64,000 nucleotides of DNA from CAIUGU01 sp963819685 (lineage in GTDB: Bacteria; Pseudomonadota; Gammaproteobacteria; Steroidobacterales; Steroidobacteraceae): assembly GCA_963819685.1 (NCBI GenBank), contig CAWFXI010000003.1, forward strand, positions 1 through 64,000, written 5' to 3'. The notes beneath the pieces are model-generated. The model was given only the letters and a program-made list of their open reading frames with translations, had not been told where the DNA came from and ran no database searches. This document shows, in pieces, positions 42,732 through 51,130 of this stretch. A program made the position numbers and the translations under genes. How positions within the stretch are numbered: the first letter of the stretch is position 1; each line of letters starts with the position of its first letter.

Positions 42732-42766
42732 AACCCATCTCCCGAGCTCCGGGGGATGGGTTTTTT
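42732..42766 (+). terminator. trp attenuator (Rho-independent terminator)
   Basis: A 13-bp stem, 42732-42744 with 42750-42762 (AACCCATC with GATGGGTT plus a GC-rich inner part with one G-U), runs into T6 at 42761-42766. Upstream, AGCTTTTAGCT and the GC-rich GGGCCCGGGCGCGC offer alternative pairing segments. Confidence 0.85.
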
Positions 42767-42825
42767 CTTGCCCGCTCCTCGGGTCGCAGGCGATAAGGAC
42801 CAACAGTCGAGGACAGAGGAGCCGA

Positions 42826-44212
42826 GTGAAACCGCCATTTGACATAGCCGCCGACCTGGATACCCCGGTCTCGGCCTACCTGAAGCTGAAGCCGTTCCAA
42901 CCGCGCTTCCTGCTCGAAAGCGTCGAGGGAGGCGAGCGGCTGGCGCGCTATTCGTTCATCGGCTTTGGCGACTGCCTCGAAGTCCGGCTGGACCAGGACG
43001 GGCTGAAAGTCGACGGCCGCTCGATGCCGGTCCCCGGATCTCAGGCCGAACTACTCACTGTCATTGCGGGCTGCGCTGGCATTGGCACCGCAACCCCAGC
43101 CTGGAATTCCTGGCTTGCCATTGCTCGGCGGCCTGGTCGGAGTCGCGGGCTACGATCTTGTCCGTTATTTCGAGCGCTTGCCGTCCCTTGCCAAGGCGGA
43201 CACCAAGGCGCCGGTGGCCCATTATCTGGCGCCGAAGTCGATGCTCGTGTTCGACCATCTGACCCGGGGCGTCGCACTATTGCATGCGGGCAGTGAGGCG
43301 GAGCGGCAGTCATTGCGCACCGAGGTGATTCGCGCGCTGCGCGGTGCATTGCCCACCAACGGCCGCAAAGCACAGTACTCCGAGCCGGTCGCCAGCCTCA
43401 GCAGGGACGAGTACATCGAGCGCGTGCTCAAGACCCAGGAATACATTGCAGCCGGCGACGTGTACCAGCTGGTGCTGTCGTCCCGCTTTTCCGGCCGCTG
43501 CGAGCTCGATCCTTTTGAAACCTATCGCGCGTTACGTTTGCTGAATCCTTCGCCGTACATGTACTACTGCGACCTTGGCGACAATGTCATCGTCGGGTCC
43601 TCACCCGAAGCTCTGGTCAAACTGATCGGCGGGCGTGCTTACTTGAGGCCGATTGCCGGTACCCGGCCACGCGGGCACGACGATGAAACGGATCGCACCC
43701 TGGAAGCGGAATTGCGTGCGGACCCCAAGGAAAATGCCGAGCACGTGATGCTGGTGGACCTGGCCCGCAACGACCTGGGTCGTGTGGCACGTGCAGGGTC
43801 CGTGCGCGTAGAGCCGTACAAGTCCATCGAACGCTACAGTCATGTCATGCACATGGTGAGTGGCGTGACCGGAGAGCTGGCGCCGGGCTACGACGCATTC
43901 GACCTGTTCGCTGCTGCGTTTCCTGCGGGCACGCTGGTTGGTGCACCCAAGGTTCGAGCCATGGAAATCATCGACGAACTTGAGCCAGTGCGGCGCGGCC
44001 TTTACGGCGGCACGGTTGGCTACTTCGGTCATGGCGGTGACATGGACCAGGCCATCACCATCCGGACGCTGGTATTCAGCGGCGATACTTACAGCTTCCA
44101 GGCAGGTGCCGGCATCGTGGCCGACAGCCGGCCTGATATGGAATATGAAGAGGTACTCGCCAAGAGTGCCATTCTGCGGCGGGCTCTCAAGCTCGCCGAG
44201 GAGGGACTATGA
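42826..44212 (+). CDS. trpE: Anthranilate synthase component I (frameshifted)
   Basis: About 461 residues when corrected. TrpE forms anthranilate from chorismate and ammonia supplied by TrpG. The GTG start at 42826 has AGAGGA 5 bp upstream. Frame 1 carries TPVSAYLKL and RFLLESVEGGERLARYSFIG, the inhibitor-binding LLES motif for Trp feedback. From about 43063 the frame changes and continues LRAALALAPQPQPGIPG ... GYDLVRYFERLP to the catalytic C-terminus, with IAGTRPRG and MLVDLARNDLGRV. Removing one base near 43061-43064 restores it. The stop overlaps trpG by 4 bases. Because the rest of the operon is intact, a sequence error is the simplest explanation. Confidence 0.88.
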
Positions 44213-44835
44213 CCACGCGGCTGCTGCTGATCGACAACTACGATTCCTTTACGTACAACCTCGTGCAGGCGTTCCTGATTCTGGGAGCCGACGTGCGCGT
44301 GCATCGGAATGACCAGATCACGATCGCTGAGGCTCGCGCGATCGAGCCGACGCATCTGTGCATCTCTCCCGGACCTGGTACGCCTTACGATGCCGGCATT
44401 TCGATGCAGATGATCGAGGCGTTTGCGGGGCGCATACCGGTATTCGGCGTCTGCCTCGGTCACCAGTCGGTGGTCGAAGTGTTCGGTGGCAAGGTGGTGC
44501 GTGCGGGACGCCTGATGCACGGCAAGACCTCCATGGTCACCCACGATGGCGGGGCGATTTTTCACGGGATGTCGCAGCCCTTTGAAGCCGGGCGGTATCA
44601 TTCGCTGATCGCAAGGCCGGATTCGCTGCCCGCCACGCTCGAGGTGACGGCGCGGACTCAGGAAGGCGAGATCATGGGGGTGCGTCACAAGACGCTCACC
44701 GTCGAAGGCGTGCAGTTTCACCCGGAAAGCATCCTCACACCGGAAGGCCCGATACTGATGGGCAACTTCCTCAAGATGCATTCCGGCCAACGCGAAGCGG
44801 AGGCAGAGGGCCATGGCCTTGCGCAAAACGCTTGA
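44209..44835 (+). CDS. trpG: Anthranilate synthase component II (glutamine amidotransferase)
   Basis: A 208-residue class I glutamine amidotransferase that supplies ammonia to TrpE. It has LLIDNYDSFTYNLVQ at the start, the oxyanion motif ISPGPGTPYDAG, the nucleophile elbow GVCLGHQ (Cys about residue 82), and the His-Glu pair in VQFHPES (about 174-176). TrpG and PabA cannot be told apart by sequence alone, but its place between trpE and trpD fixes the main role. The start overlaps trpE (ATGA) and its 3' end overlaps trpD by 23 bases. Confidence 0.95.
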   Translation: MTTRLLLIDNYDSFTYNLVQAFLILGADVRVHRNDQITIAEARAIEPTHLCISPGPGTPYDAGISMQMIEAFAGRIPVFGVCLGHQSVVEVFGGKVVRAGRLMHGKTSMVTHDGGAIFHGMSQPFEAGRYHSLIARPDSLPATLEVTARTQEGEIMGVRHKTLTVEGVQFHPESILTPEGPILMGNFLKMHSGQREAEAEGHGLAQNA

Positions 44836-45838
44836 GCAGTTGCTCGATAAACGGGATCTGACCGAGGAAGCCGCAGCCGAACTGCTGGTGGCCCTGACCG
44901 ATCCCACTGTATTGCCGGCAATGGCGGGCGGGCTGCTGGTCGCGCTGCGCGCCAAGGGTGTCACGCCGGCGGAAGTTCGTGGATTTGCCAGTGCCATGCG
45001 CAAGCTGGCACGTCGCCCGCATATCGATCGTGGCGTGCCGCTGGTCGATGTCGTTGGCACCGGTGGGGATGCATCCGGCAGTTTCAATCTGTCGACGGGT
45101 GCTGCGCTGCTGGTGGCTGCGATGGGCCTCAAGGTCGTCAAGCACGGCAACCGTTCGATTTCGAGCCGCTCAGGCAGCGCCGACCTGATGGAAGCGCTCG
45201 GGCTCAAGTTGCCATTGGATGAAACCGCTGCCGGTGCCTGTCTTGAACAGACGGGGTTTACGTTCCTGTTCGCACCTTACTTTCATCCGGCAATGAAGGC
45301 CGTGGCGCCCGTGCGGCAGGCACTCGGCGTGCGGACTGTATTCAATATCCTCGGGCCGCTGACGAATCCGGCAGAACCGCAGTATCACCTGATCGGCGCC
45401 TTCAATCTCGACACCGCCAGGCTGATGGCCGACACGTTGAGCGGCATGAGTCTCGAGCGGGCATTCGTCGTTCACGGCGAGCCGGGGTGGGACGAAGCGA
45501 CGCCGGTCGGCCCATTCACGTTGTTCGATGTTCGCCCGGGATCAGTCATCCGCACCGTTCGTGACGCCGCAGCCTTCGGGCTGCCACAATGCACTGCCGA
45601 AGATCTTCAGGGTGGCGATGCCGTCTTCAACGCTGAACATCTGCGCACGGTATTCGCGGGCAAGGAACGGGGCGCTCACCGTAACGCTGTCATTCTGGGT
45701 GCTGCGCTCGTCCTTGAGTTGACGGGAACCATTACCGATCCACGCTCGGCGGCCCGCGCCGCAGAGGCCGCGATCGATGCCGGGAAAGCCACCGCATTGC
45801 TGCAGCGTATCGCAGACTTTTCTGCTCACAACTCCTAG
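44813..45838 (+). CDS. trpD: Anthranilate phosphoribosyltransferase
   Basis: A 341-residue enzyme that transfers phosphoribose from PRPP to anthranilate. Motifs: VVDVVGTGGDASGSFNLST (PRPP loop, about residues 77-95), KHGNRSISSRSGSADLMEALG (about 107-127) and FNILGPLTNPA. The length is typical. It overlaps trpG and is followed after 38 bp, containing a TATCCC-rich stretch, by trpC. Confidence 0.95.
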   Translation: MALRKTLEQLLDKRDLTEEAAAELLVALTDPTVLPAMAGGLLVALRAKGVTPAEVRGFASAMRKLARRPHIDRGVPLVDVVGTGGDASGSFNLSTGAALLVAAMGLKVVKHGNRSISSRSGSADLMEALGLKLPLDETAAGACLEQTGFTFLFAPYFHPAMKAVAPVRQALGVRTVFNILGPLTNPAEPQYHLIGAFNLDTARLMADTLSGMSLERAFVVHGEPGWDEATPVGPFTLFDVRPGSVIRTVRDAAAFGLPQCTAEDLQGGDAVFNAEHLRTVFAGKERGAHRNAVILGAALVLELTGTITDPRSAARAAEAAIDAGKATALLQRIADFSAHNS

Positions 45839-45876
45839 TCTTCACCGCTATCCCACTATCCCTATCCCCTTCACTC

Positions 45877-46725
45877 ATGTCCGGCCTCCTCACAGAAATG
45901 GCGCAATCGAGTCTCGCGAGACTGCACGTCGCGCGCGCGCTCGAATCGGAAAAGGCGCTCTGGAGTCGGGTCACCGACCTGCCGCCGGCGCCTCGACTCG
46001 TGCTGTCGCCAGAGGGTTTCGACCTGATCGCGGAGTGCAAACTGAATTCACCTTCCGCAGGCGATCTCTCCGGACATACGAAAGATGTCGAGAGCCGCGT
46101 CGCGGCTTACGGGCAGGGCGGCGCGGCTGCAGTCTCGGTACTGACGGAGCCGAAGCGGTTTGGCGGCAGTCTCGCCCATCTGGCACAGGCAGCCCGTGTG
46201 CTCGCACCGCTCAACGTGCCGGTCATGCGCAAGGACTTCATTGTCGATCCGTACCAGGTGATGGAGGGCAGAGCTGCGGGAGCGAGCGGTGTACTCGTCA
46301 TCGTTCGCATGCTGGATGCCACACACATCACCGGCATTCTCGATTGCGCGGCGATGCTGAAGATGTTTGTGCTGATCGAAGCCTTCGATGCTGCGGATCT
46401 CGAGATCATGAAAGAGATCCTGAAAGCCCGAAAAGGGCACGCTGAACAGGTGCTGGTCGGTGTGAACTGCCGTGATCTCGAGAAGCTCACTGTGGATCTC
46501 GGGCGCCTTGCGGAGCTGGCGGATCGGCTTCCCGACGGGTTCCCCAAGGTGGCGGAGAGTGGAGTCGCGAATGCTGACGATGTACGCCGTATCGTTGATC
46601 AGGGCTATGCGCTCGCGCTGGTCGGCAGCTCGTTGATGAATTCCGATGGGCCCCGCGAACTCGTCAGCGACATGCTGGTCGCCGGACGTGAACGCGCGCT
46701 GGCTCGTCGAGCGCGTAGTGTCTGA
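45877..46725 (+). CDS. trpC: Indole-3-glycerol-phosphate synthase
   Basis: A 282-residue TIM-barrel enzyme converting CdRP to indole-3-glycerol phosphate. It shows IAECKLNSPSAGDLSG (the usual catalytic AEVKKASPSKG region, here with a variant ECKLNSPSAG), VPVMRKDFIVDPYQV (catalytic Lys-Asp), VGVNCRDLEKLTVDL and VAESGVANADDV, ending VGSSLMNSD. Monofunctional, not fused to TrpF. The substitution of Lys by Leu in the first motif is unusual enough to note; the essential Lys remains. Confidence 0.92.
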   Translation: MSGLLTEMAQSSLARLHVARALESEKALWSRVTDLPPAPRLVLSPEGFDLIAECKLNSPSAGDLSGHTKDVESRVAAYGQGGAAAVSVLTEPKRFGGSLAHLAQAARVLAPLNVPVMRKDFIVDPYQVMEGRAAGASGVLVIVRMLDATHITGILDCAAMLKMFVLIEAFDAADLEIMKEILKARKGHAEQVLVGVNCRDLEKLTVDLGRLAELADRLPDGFPKVAESGVANADDVRRIVDQGYALALVGSSLMNSDGPRELVSDMLVAGRERALARRARSV

Positions 46726-46733
46726 AGCACGCA

Positions 46734-47393
46734 GTGACAATGGCAACCCCTCCCCTCAGCCGGCAACCTGCAGCGCCTCATGCCGGGTTGTGGATCAAGA
46801 TCTGCGGCATGACTACGCCAGAGGGCGTGGATGCAGCAGTCGCGGCCGGTGTCGATGCCGTTGGGTTTGTGTTCTATCCGCGCTCAAAGCGCTGGATCCG
46901 GCCGCAGGATGCCGCTCAGCTCGTGGCCCGTGTTCCGGACAGCATCCTGAAGGTCGCCGTGTTTCTGCACCCGGAGCAAAGGGAGCTGGATGAAGTCCTG
47001 ACAGCGTTCCGGCCTGATATCGTGCAGACTGACCATGTGGATCTGGCAGGCCTCGCTATTCCGGCCGGAATAGCAGTGCTGCCAGTCCTGCGCAGTGGCC
47101 AGGTGTTACCCGCCGTATTACCGCAGCGAGCGCTGTTCGAGGGGCCCGTCAGCGGCGTCGGCACCACGGCCGACTGGTCGAACGCGTTGTCGCTGGTCCG
47201 GCGATGCCAATTGATCCTGGCTGGCGGCCTTGATCCCGGCAATGTGGCCGAAGCGATTCGTGTCGTGCGACCTTTCGGTGTGGATGTCAGCAGCGGCGTC
47301 GAAAAAGCGCCTGGCATCAAGGATCCCTTGCGTATTGCAGAGTTTGTCCGGTCAGCCCGCGTTGCCGGTCGCGGACCCGGAGCTGAACAATGA
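46734..47393 (+). CDS. trpF: Phosphoribosylanthranilate isomerase
   Basis: A 219-residue TIM-barrel isomerase acting before TrpC. Motifs: WIKICGMTTPEGVDAAVAAGVDAVGFVFYP (Cys general base, about residue 24) and LILAGGLDPGNVAEAI ... GVDVSSGVEKAPGIKDP with the catalytic Asp near 123 in DIVQTD. The N-terminal 15 residues before GLWIKICG are longer than usual. The gene lies 8 bp after trpC and 7 bp before trpB. Confidence 0.93.
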   Translation: MTMATPPLSRQPAAPHAGLWIKICGMTTPEGVDAAVAAGVDAVGFVFYPRSKRWIRPQDAAQLVARVPDSILKVAVFLHPEQRELDEVLTAFRPDIVQTDHVDLAGLAIPAGIAVLPVLRSGQVLPAVLPQRALFEGPVSGVGTTADWSNALSLVRRCQLILAGGLDPGNVAEAIRVVRPFGVDVSSGVEKAPGIKDPLRIAEFVRSARVAGRGPGAEQ

Positions 47394-47400
47394 GGAAGCG

Positions 47401-48645
47401 ATGAGAGCCGATCTGAAGTCCCTGGATACGAAGGCGCTGTACGCCAACGTAATGAATGACATGTATCCGGACGACCACGGCCGCTTCGGGCCCTTTGGCG
47501 GCCGCTACGTGCCCGAGACGCTGGTGCCGGCGCTCGATCGACTTGAAGCGGGCGTGAAGCGTTATCTGCGCGATGCGGATTTTCTGCAGGAGTTTCACGC
47601 AGAGCTGGACTCGTGGGTCGGCCGGCCGACCGCACTGACTCATGCTCGCGAACTGTCTCGACGGTGGGGCGCCGAAATCTGGCTGAAGCGGGAGGACCTC
47701 GCACACACCGGCGCGCACAAGATCAACAACTCCATCGGCCAGGTGCTGCTTGCCAAGCGGCTCGGTGCGAAGCGCGTAATCGCAGAGACCGGAGCGGGAC
47801 AGCACGGCGTTGCTTCAGCCGCCGCGTGTGCGCGTGTCGGTTTACCTTGTGTCGTGTACATGGGTGCTGTTGATATGGAACGTCAGGCACCGAACGTCGG
47901 TCGCATGAAGCTGCTGGGAGCCACCGTGGTTCCTGTCACGAGTGGCGACAAGACACTGCGTGCGGCCGTCGATGAAGCCTTGCGTGACTGGGTGTCCGAT
48001 CCGAATGGCACTTACTACTGTCTCGGTTCAGCCATCGGCCCGCATCCGTATCCGTACATTGTGCGTGAACTGCAATCCGTGATTGGTCGCGAAGCCCGTG
48101 AACAGATGCTGGAGGCGACCGGTGCGCTGCCCGACATCGCGATCGCCTGTGTAGGCGGCGGCTCGAATGCGATTGGCCTGTTCCATCCGTTCATCAAGGA
48201 CATCAGTGTCCAGCTGCTGGGTGTTGAAGCCGGAGGAACCGGCACCGGCCTGGGTCAGAATGCGGCGTCTCTCGCCTACGGCAAACCGGGCGTGCTGCAA
48301 GGCTGTTTCTCGCTGCTGTTGCAGGATGATGACGGCCAGATCCAGGAGACGCACTCGGTCTCGGCGGGCCTCGACTATCCGGGCGTCGGCCCGGAACACG
48401 CACTGCTGCAGACGATCGGGCGGGTTCGCTATGAGGCAGCGACCGATGACGACGCACTGGCCACGCTGGCTGAGGTGTGCTCGGCTGAAGGCATATTGCC
48501 CGCCATCGAATCCTCGCATGCGTTTGCGGGTGCCAAGCGCTGGGCAAAGCAGAATCCCGGCAAGCGGGTGCTGATTGGCCTGTCAGGACGCGGCGACAAA
48601 GACATGCCAACCCTGCAGCGCACGCTCCTCAAAGGAGTGGTGTAA
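47401..48645 (+). CDS. trpB: Tryptophan synthase beta subunit
   Basis: A 414-residue PLP enzyme that condenses indole with serine. The ATG at 47401 follows GAGGAAGC. It shows GRFGPFGGRYVPETL, the PLP lysine in AHTGAHKINNSIGQ (about residue 105), the catalytic Glu in IAETGAGQHGVA and the phosphate-binding GGGSNAIG. The frame is open to 47230 inside trpF, but that start is not credible. The stop overlaps the trpA start by one base. Confidence 0.96.
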   Translation: MRADLKSLDTKALYANVMNDMYPDDHGRFGPFGGRYVPETLVPALDRLEAGVKRYLRDADFLQEFHAELDSWVGRPTALTHARELSRRWGAEIWLKREDLAHTGAHKINNSIGQVLLAKRLGAKRVIAETGAGQHGVASAAACARVGLPCVVYMGAVDMERQAPNVGRMKLLGATVVPVTSGDKTLRAAVDEALRDWVSDPNGTYYCLGSAIGPHPYPYIVRELQSVIGREAREQMLEATGALPDIAIACVGGGSNAIGLFHPFIKDISVQLLGVEAGGTGTGLGQNAASLAYGKPGVLQGCFSLLLQDDDGQIQETHSVSAGLDYPGVGPEHALLQTIGRVRYEAATDDDALATLAEVCSAEGILPAIESSHAFAGAKRWAKQNPGKRVLIGLSGRGDKDMPTLQRTLLKGVV

Positions 48646-49427
48646 TGCAGCTCAAGGATACGATCAGTGCCGCGATCCGTGCGGCACGTGCAAGAGGGCA
48701 GCCGGCCATCGTCGCCTTCATCACCGGCGGCTTTCCTGATCGCGTCACGTTTGCGAAGCACCTGCATGCAGTGGCGAGCGAAGCGGATGTCGTCGAGATC
48801 GGGGTGCCGTTTACGGATCCCATGGCCGATGGCACTACCATCCAGCGTTCCAGCCGTGCAGCCTTGGCAGCCGGCACGACGCTCAAATGGATCATTGCGG
48901 AACTTGCAGCCCAGAGCCCAAAGCCCAAAGCCCCCATTCTGCTGATGAGCTATCTGAATCCGCTGCTGGCTTTCGGTCTCGATGAGCTGCCCCAGGCGGC
49001 GGCAAGCGCCGGTGTGTCGGGATTCATCATTCCGGACCTGCCTTTCGAGGAAAGTGCCGATATGCGCGCTGCACTGGAACCGCTCGGACTGGCCCTCGTG
49101 CAGCTCGTGACTCCGGTCACTCCCCCAGAGCGACTTGCGATGCTGTGCAACGCCAGCCAGGGATTCGTGTATGCAGTGACGATGACTGGAACGACAGGCA
49201 AGAACGTTGCAGTTCCCGAGGAAGTCGTCGAGTACATGCAGCGCGTCCGGGCAGTGTCGCCGCTGCCGGTCTGCGCGGGCTTCGGCATCCGCAGCCGGGA
49301 GCAGGTTGAACGCATGGGTCCCGCGGTTGACGGTGTCGTCGTGGGTTCGGCGCTGGTCGAAGTGCTCGAACGCGGTGAAGATCCGGCCGCTTTCCTGCGC
49401 GGCCTGAAGTCAGTGCAAGGCGGCTAG
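48645..49427 (+). CDS. trpA: Tryptophan synthase alpha subunit
   Basis: A 260-residue TIM-barrel subunit that cleaves indole-3-glycerol phosphate. It carries IVAFITGGFPD, EADVVEIGVPFTDPMADGTTIQ (split; catalytic Glu and Asp around residues 48 and 59), VSGFIIPDLPFEES and GFGIRSREQVERM. Last gene of the trp operon; a palindrome at 49434-49464 follows directly. Confidence 0.95.
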   Translation: MQLKDTISAAIRAARARGQPAIVAFITGGFPDRVTFAKHLHAVASEADVVEIGVPFTDPMADGTTIQRSSRAALAAGTTLKWIIAELAAQSPKPKAPILLMSYLNPLLAFGLDELPQAAASAGVSGFIIPDLPFEESADMRAALEPLGLALVQLVTPVTPPERLAMLCNASQGFVYAVTMTGTTGKNVAVPEEVVEYMQRVRAVSPLPVCAGFGIRSREQVERMGPAVDGVVVGSALVEVLERGEDPAAFLRGLKSVQGG

Positions 49428-49433
49428 CAGGGT

Positions 49434-49467
49434 GATGCAAAAGGCACGGACAGACTTTTGCATCAAC
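49434..49467. repeat. Palindrome with 27-bp dispersed repeat, copy 2
   Basis: GATGCAAAAG (49434-49443) and CTTTTGCATC (49455-49464) form a perfect 10-bp stem with an 11-nt loop, 7 bp after the trpA stop. Bases 49441-49467 are identical to 5644-5670. There is no T tract, but it may end or stabilise the trp transcript. Confidence 0.7.
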
Positions 49468-49528
49468 GTGCCAGAGAAAATGCCCCGCCGCGACAGTTGA
49501 TTCTGAAGATTCACAGAGGAAGAACGCC

Positions 49529-49756
49529 ATGGCCAGACTTTCAGCTGAACAGCTCTCCGAGCTGCGCGAGGACTTTGCGTTCAACGACAAGAACGAGGAC
49601 GGCCGCATCGACTTCGACGAGTTCTGCGATCTGCTCACCGATCTGGAAGCGGAAGTATCACCCGACGAAGCGCTGCTTGGATTCTACGAGATCGATACCA
49701 ATGGCGGGGGCTCCATCAGTCTTGATGAGTTCGTCGCCTGGTGGACCACAAAGTAG
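49529..49756 (+). CDS. Two-EF-hand calcium-binding protein
   Basis: A 75-residue cytoplasmic protein consisting of two EF-hands: DKNEDGRIDFDE (about residues 20-31) and DTNGGGSISLDE (about 57-68). Both keep the calcium-coordinating positions 1, 3, 5 and 12 (position 3 Asn; in loop 2 position 5 is Gly). GAGGAA lies upstream of the ATG. Calmodulin-like bacterial proteins of this size are thought to buffer or sense Ca2+. Its neighbours (trpA, panD) give no clue. Confidence 0.85.
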   Translation: MARLSAEQLSELREDFAFNDKNEDGRIDFDEFCDLLTDLEAEVSPDEALLGFYEIDTNGGGSISLDEFVAWWTTK

Positions 49757-49769
49757 CCCGGGGATCGCC

Positions 49770-50144
49770 ATGCAAATAACGCTGCTGCAAGCGAAGCTCC
49801 ATCGTGTGAAAGTGACGCAGGCTGATCTCGACTACGAGGGCTCCTGCGGAATTGATGAAGCGCTGCTCGATGCATCGGGCCTGCGTGAGTTCCAGTACAT
49901 CGAGCTCTATAACATCGCCAATGGCGAGCGCTTCTCCACCTACATCATCAAGGCACCGCGGGGCTCGGGCGAAATCTCGCTGAATGGAGCGGCTGCCCGC
50001 AAAGCCGTGGTCGGCGATCTGTTGATCATCTGTGCCTATTCGGGCTACAGCGAGGCTGAGGCGGAGCGACATCAGCCGGTAGTCGTGCTGGTCGATGAGC
50101 ATAATCGACCGCGATCGGCACCTATGCTCAAGGTGACAGGCTGA
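49770..50144 (+). CDS. panD: Aspartate 1-decarboxylase (pyruvoyl-dependent)
   Basis: A 124-residue proenzyme that makes beta-alanine for pantothenate/CoA. The self-cleavage site is Gly24-Ser25 in YEGSCGIDE; Ser25 becomes the pyruvoyl group. NGERFSTYIIKAPRGSGEISLNGAAAR and GDLLIICAYSGYSEAEA are further family motifs (Thr and Tyr around residues 57-58). The ATG at 49770 is chosen because Ser25 then has standard numbering, although the frame is open to 49458. 13 bp after the EF-hand gene. Confidence 0.95.
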   Translation: MQITLLQAKLHRVKVTQADLDYEGSCGIDEALLDASGLREFQYIELYNIANGERFSTYIIKAPRGSGEISLNGAAARKAVVGDLLIICAYSGYSEAEAERHQPVVVLVDEHNRPRSAPMLKVTG

Positions 50145-50150
50145 CCCTTC

Positions 50151-50795
50151 ATGGAGCTCATTACCTGGTTTGTCGACTTCATTCTGCACCTTGACCGGCA
50201 TCTGACCGATCTGGTTGCTGCCTACCAGATCTGGATCTACGCCATCCTGTTCCTGATCGTCTTCGCAGAGACGGGACTGGTGGTTACGCCGTTTCTGCCC
50301 GGCGATTCGCTGCTGTTTGCGGTGGGGGCGCTGGCTGCAATCGATCAGACAGGAACGCTGAACGCCGTCTATGTCTGGCTGATGCTGATTGTGGCAGCCG
50401 TCCTCGGTAACGAATTGAACTACCGGATAGGCCGCTACATCGGCCCCCGCGCGTTCACCGGAAAGATTCCCGGCCTGAAGCGGGACTATCTGCTCAAGAC
50501 CCAGGCCTTCTATGACAGACACGGGGGCAAGACGATCGTGCTCTCGCGGTTTCTGCCGATCATCCGTACGTTCGCGCCGTTCGTGGCCGGCATCGGCCAC
50601 ATGCGGCAAACCACGTTCTCCGCCTACAACTTTGGCGGTGCGCTGGCATGGGTGACGCTGTTCATCTGGGGCGGCTACCTGTTCGGCAATGTACCTGTGA
50701 TCAAGAACAATTTCGGGCTGGTGACCATTGCGATCATCGTTCTGTCGCTGGTCCCTGTGGCGTGGGGGCTGCTGCAGTCGCGCCGTTCTTCGTAA
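50151..50795 (+). CDS. DedA-family membrane protein
   Basis: A 214-residue inner-membrane protein with the DedA/VTT pattern: AETGLVVTPFLPGDSLLFAVG (re-entrant loop with conserved PGD), NYRIGRYIGPRAF, then KTIVLSRFLPIIRTFAPFVAGIGHMRQTTF with the conserved Arg residues. DedA proteins support envelope homeostasis and lipid-carrier flipping (some recycle undecaprenyl phosphate). Six bp after panD, so likely cotranscribed. Confidence 0.92.
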   Translation: MELITWFVDFILHLDRHLTDLVAAYQIWIYAILFLIVFAETGLVVTPFLPGDSLLFAVGALAAIDQTGTLNAVYVWLMLIVAAVLGNELNYRIGRYIGPRAFTGKIPGLKRDYLLKTQAFYDRHGGKTIVLSRFLPIIRTFAPFVAGIGHMRQTTFSAYNFGGALAWVTLFIWGGYLFGNVPVIKNNFGLVTIAIIVLSLVPVAWGLLQSRRSS

Positions 50796-50814
50796 GCAGT
50801 CCTGCGGAACAGGC

Positions 50815-51123
50815 ATGCGCAAGATCCATACGGCCGAGTCACTCATCGAGATCGCGCATCTGCGCAACGTGCTGCAGGCTTCCGGTATTGCCTGCCAGAT
50901 CCGCAATGACCGGTTGATGGGAGCCCTTGGCGAAATTCCCTTCGTCGATTGCTGGCCGGAGTTGTGGCTCGAGCATGAGCGCGATGCTCTGGCTGCCAGG
51001 GGCCTGATCGACGGTGAACTGAGGCCCGCCACGCGACGTGAGCCTTGGGTCTGCCCGACATGCAGCGAGATCATCGAAGGACAGTTCTCGGACTGTTGGC
51101 ATTGCAGCCCGCCTCACGACTGA
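50815..51123 (+). CDS. DUF2007-type protein with C-terminal zinc ribbon
   Basis: A 102-residue protein: an N-terminal PII-like DUF2007 segment (MRKIHTAESLIEIAHLRNVLQASGIACQIRND, then CWPELWLEHERDALAARGLI) and a C-terminal zinc-ribbon-like pair CPTCSEIIEGQFSDCWHC (about residues 79-96). The ATG at 50815 gives the usual DUF2007 start. DUF2007 proteins are called putative signal transducers without a demonstrated activity. It lies 19 bp after the DedA gene. Confidence 0.82.
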   Translation: MRKIHTAESLIEIAHLRNVLQASGIACQIRNDRLMGALGEIPFVDCWPELWLEHERDALAARGLIDGELRPATRREPWVCPTCSEIIEGQFSDCWHCSPPHD

Positions 51124-51130
51124 CAACCCC

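Noticed and set aside
44089..45207. 372-codon minus-strand open frame across trpE-trpG-trpD
   Set aside because: Covers three well-supported trp genes on the other strand and has no recognisable motif.
49716..51074. 452-codon minus-strand open frame opposite panD-DedA-DUF2007
   Set aside because: Low-complexity Arg/Gln/His composition and complete overlap with three recognised genes.
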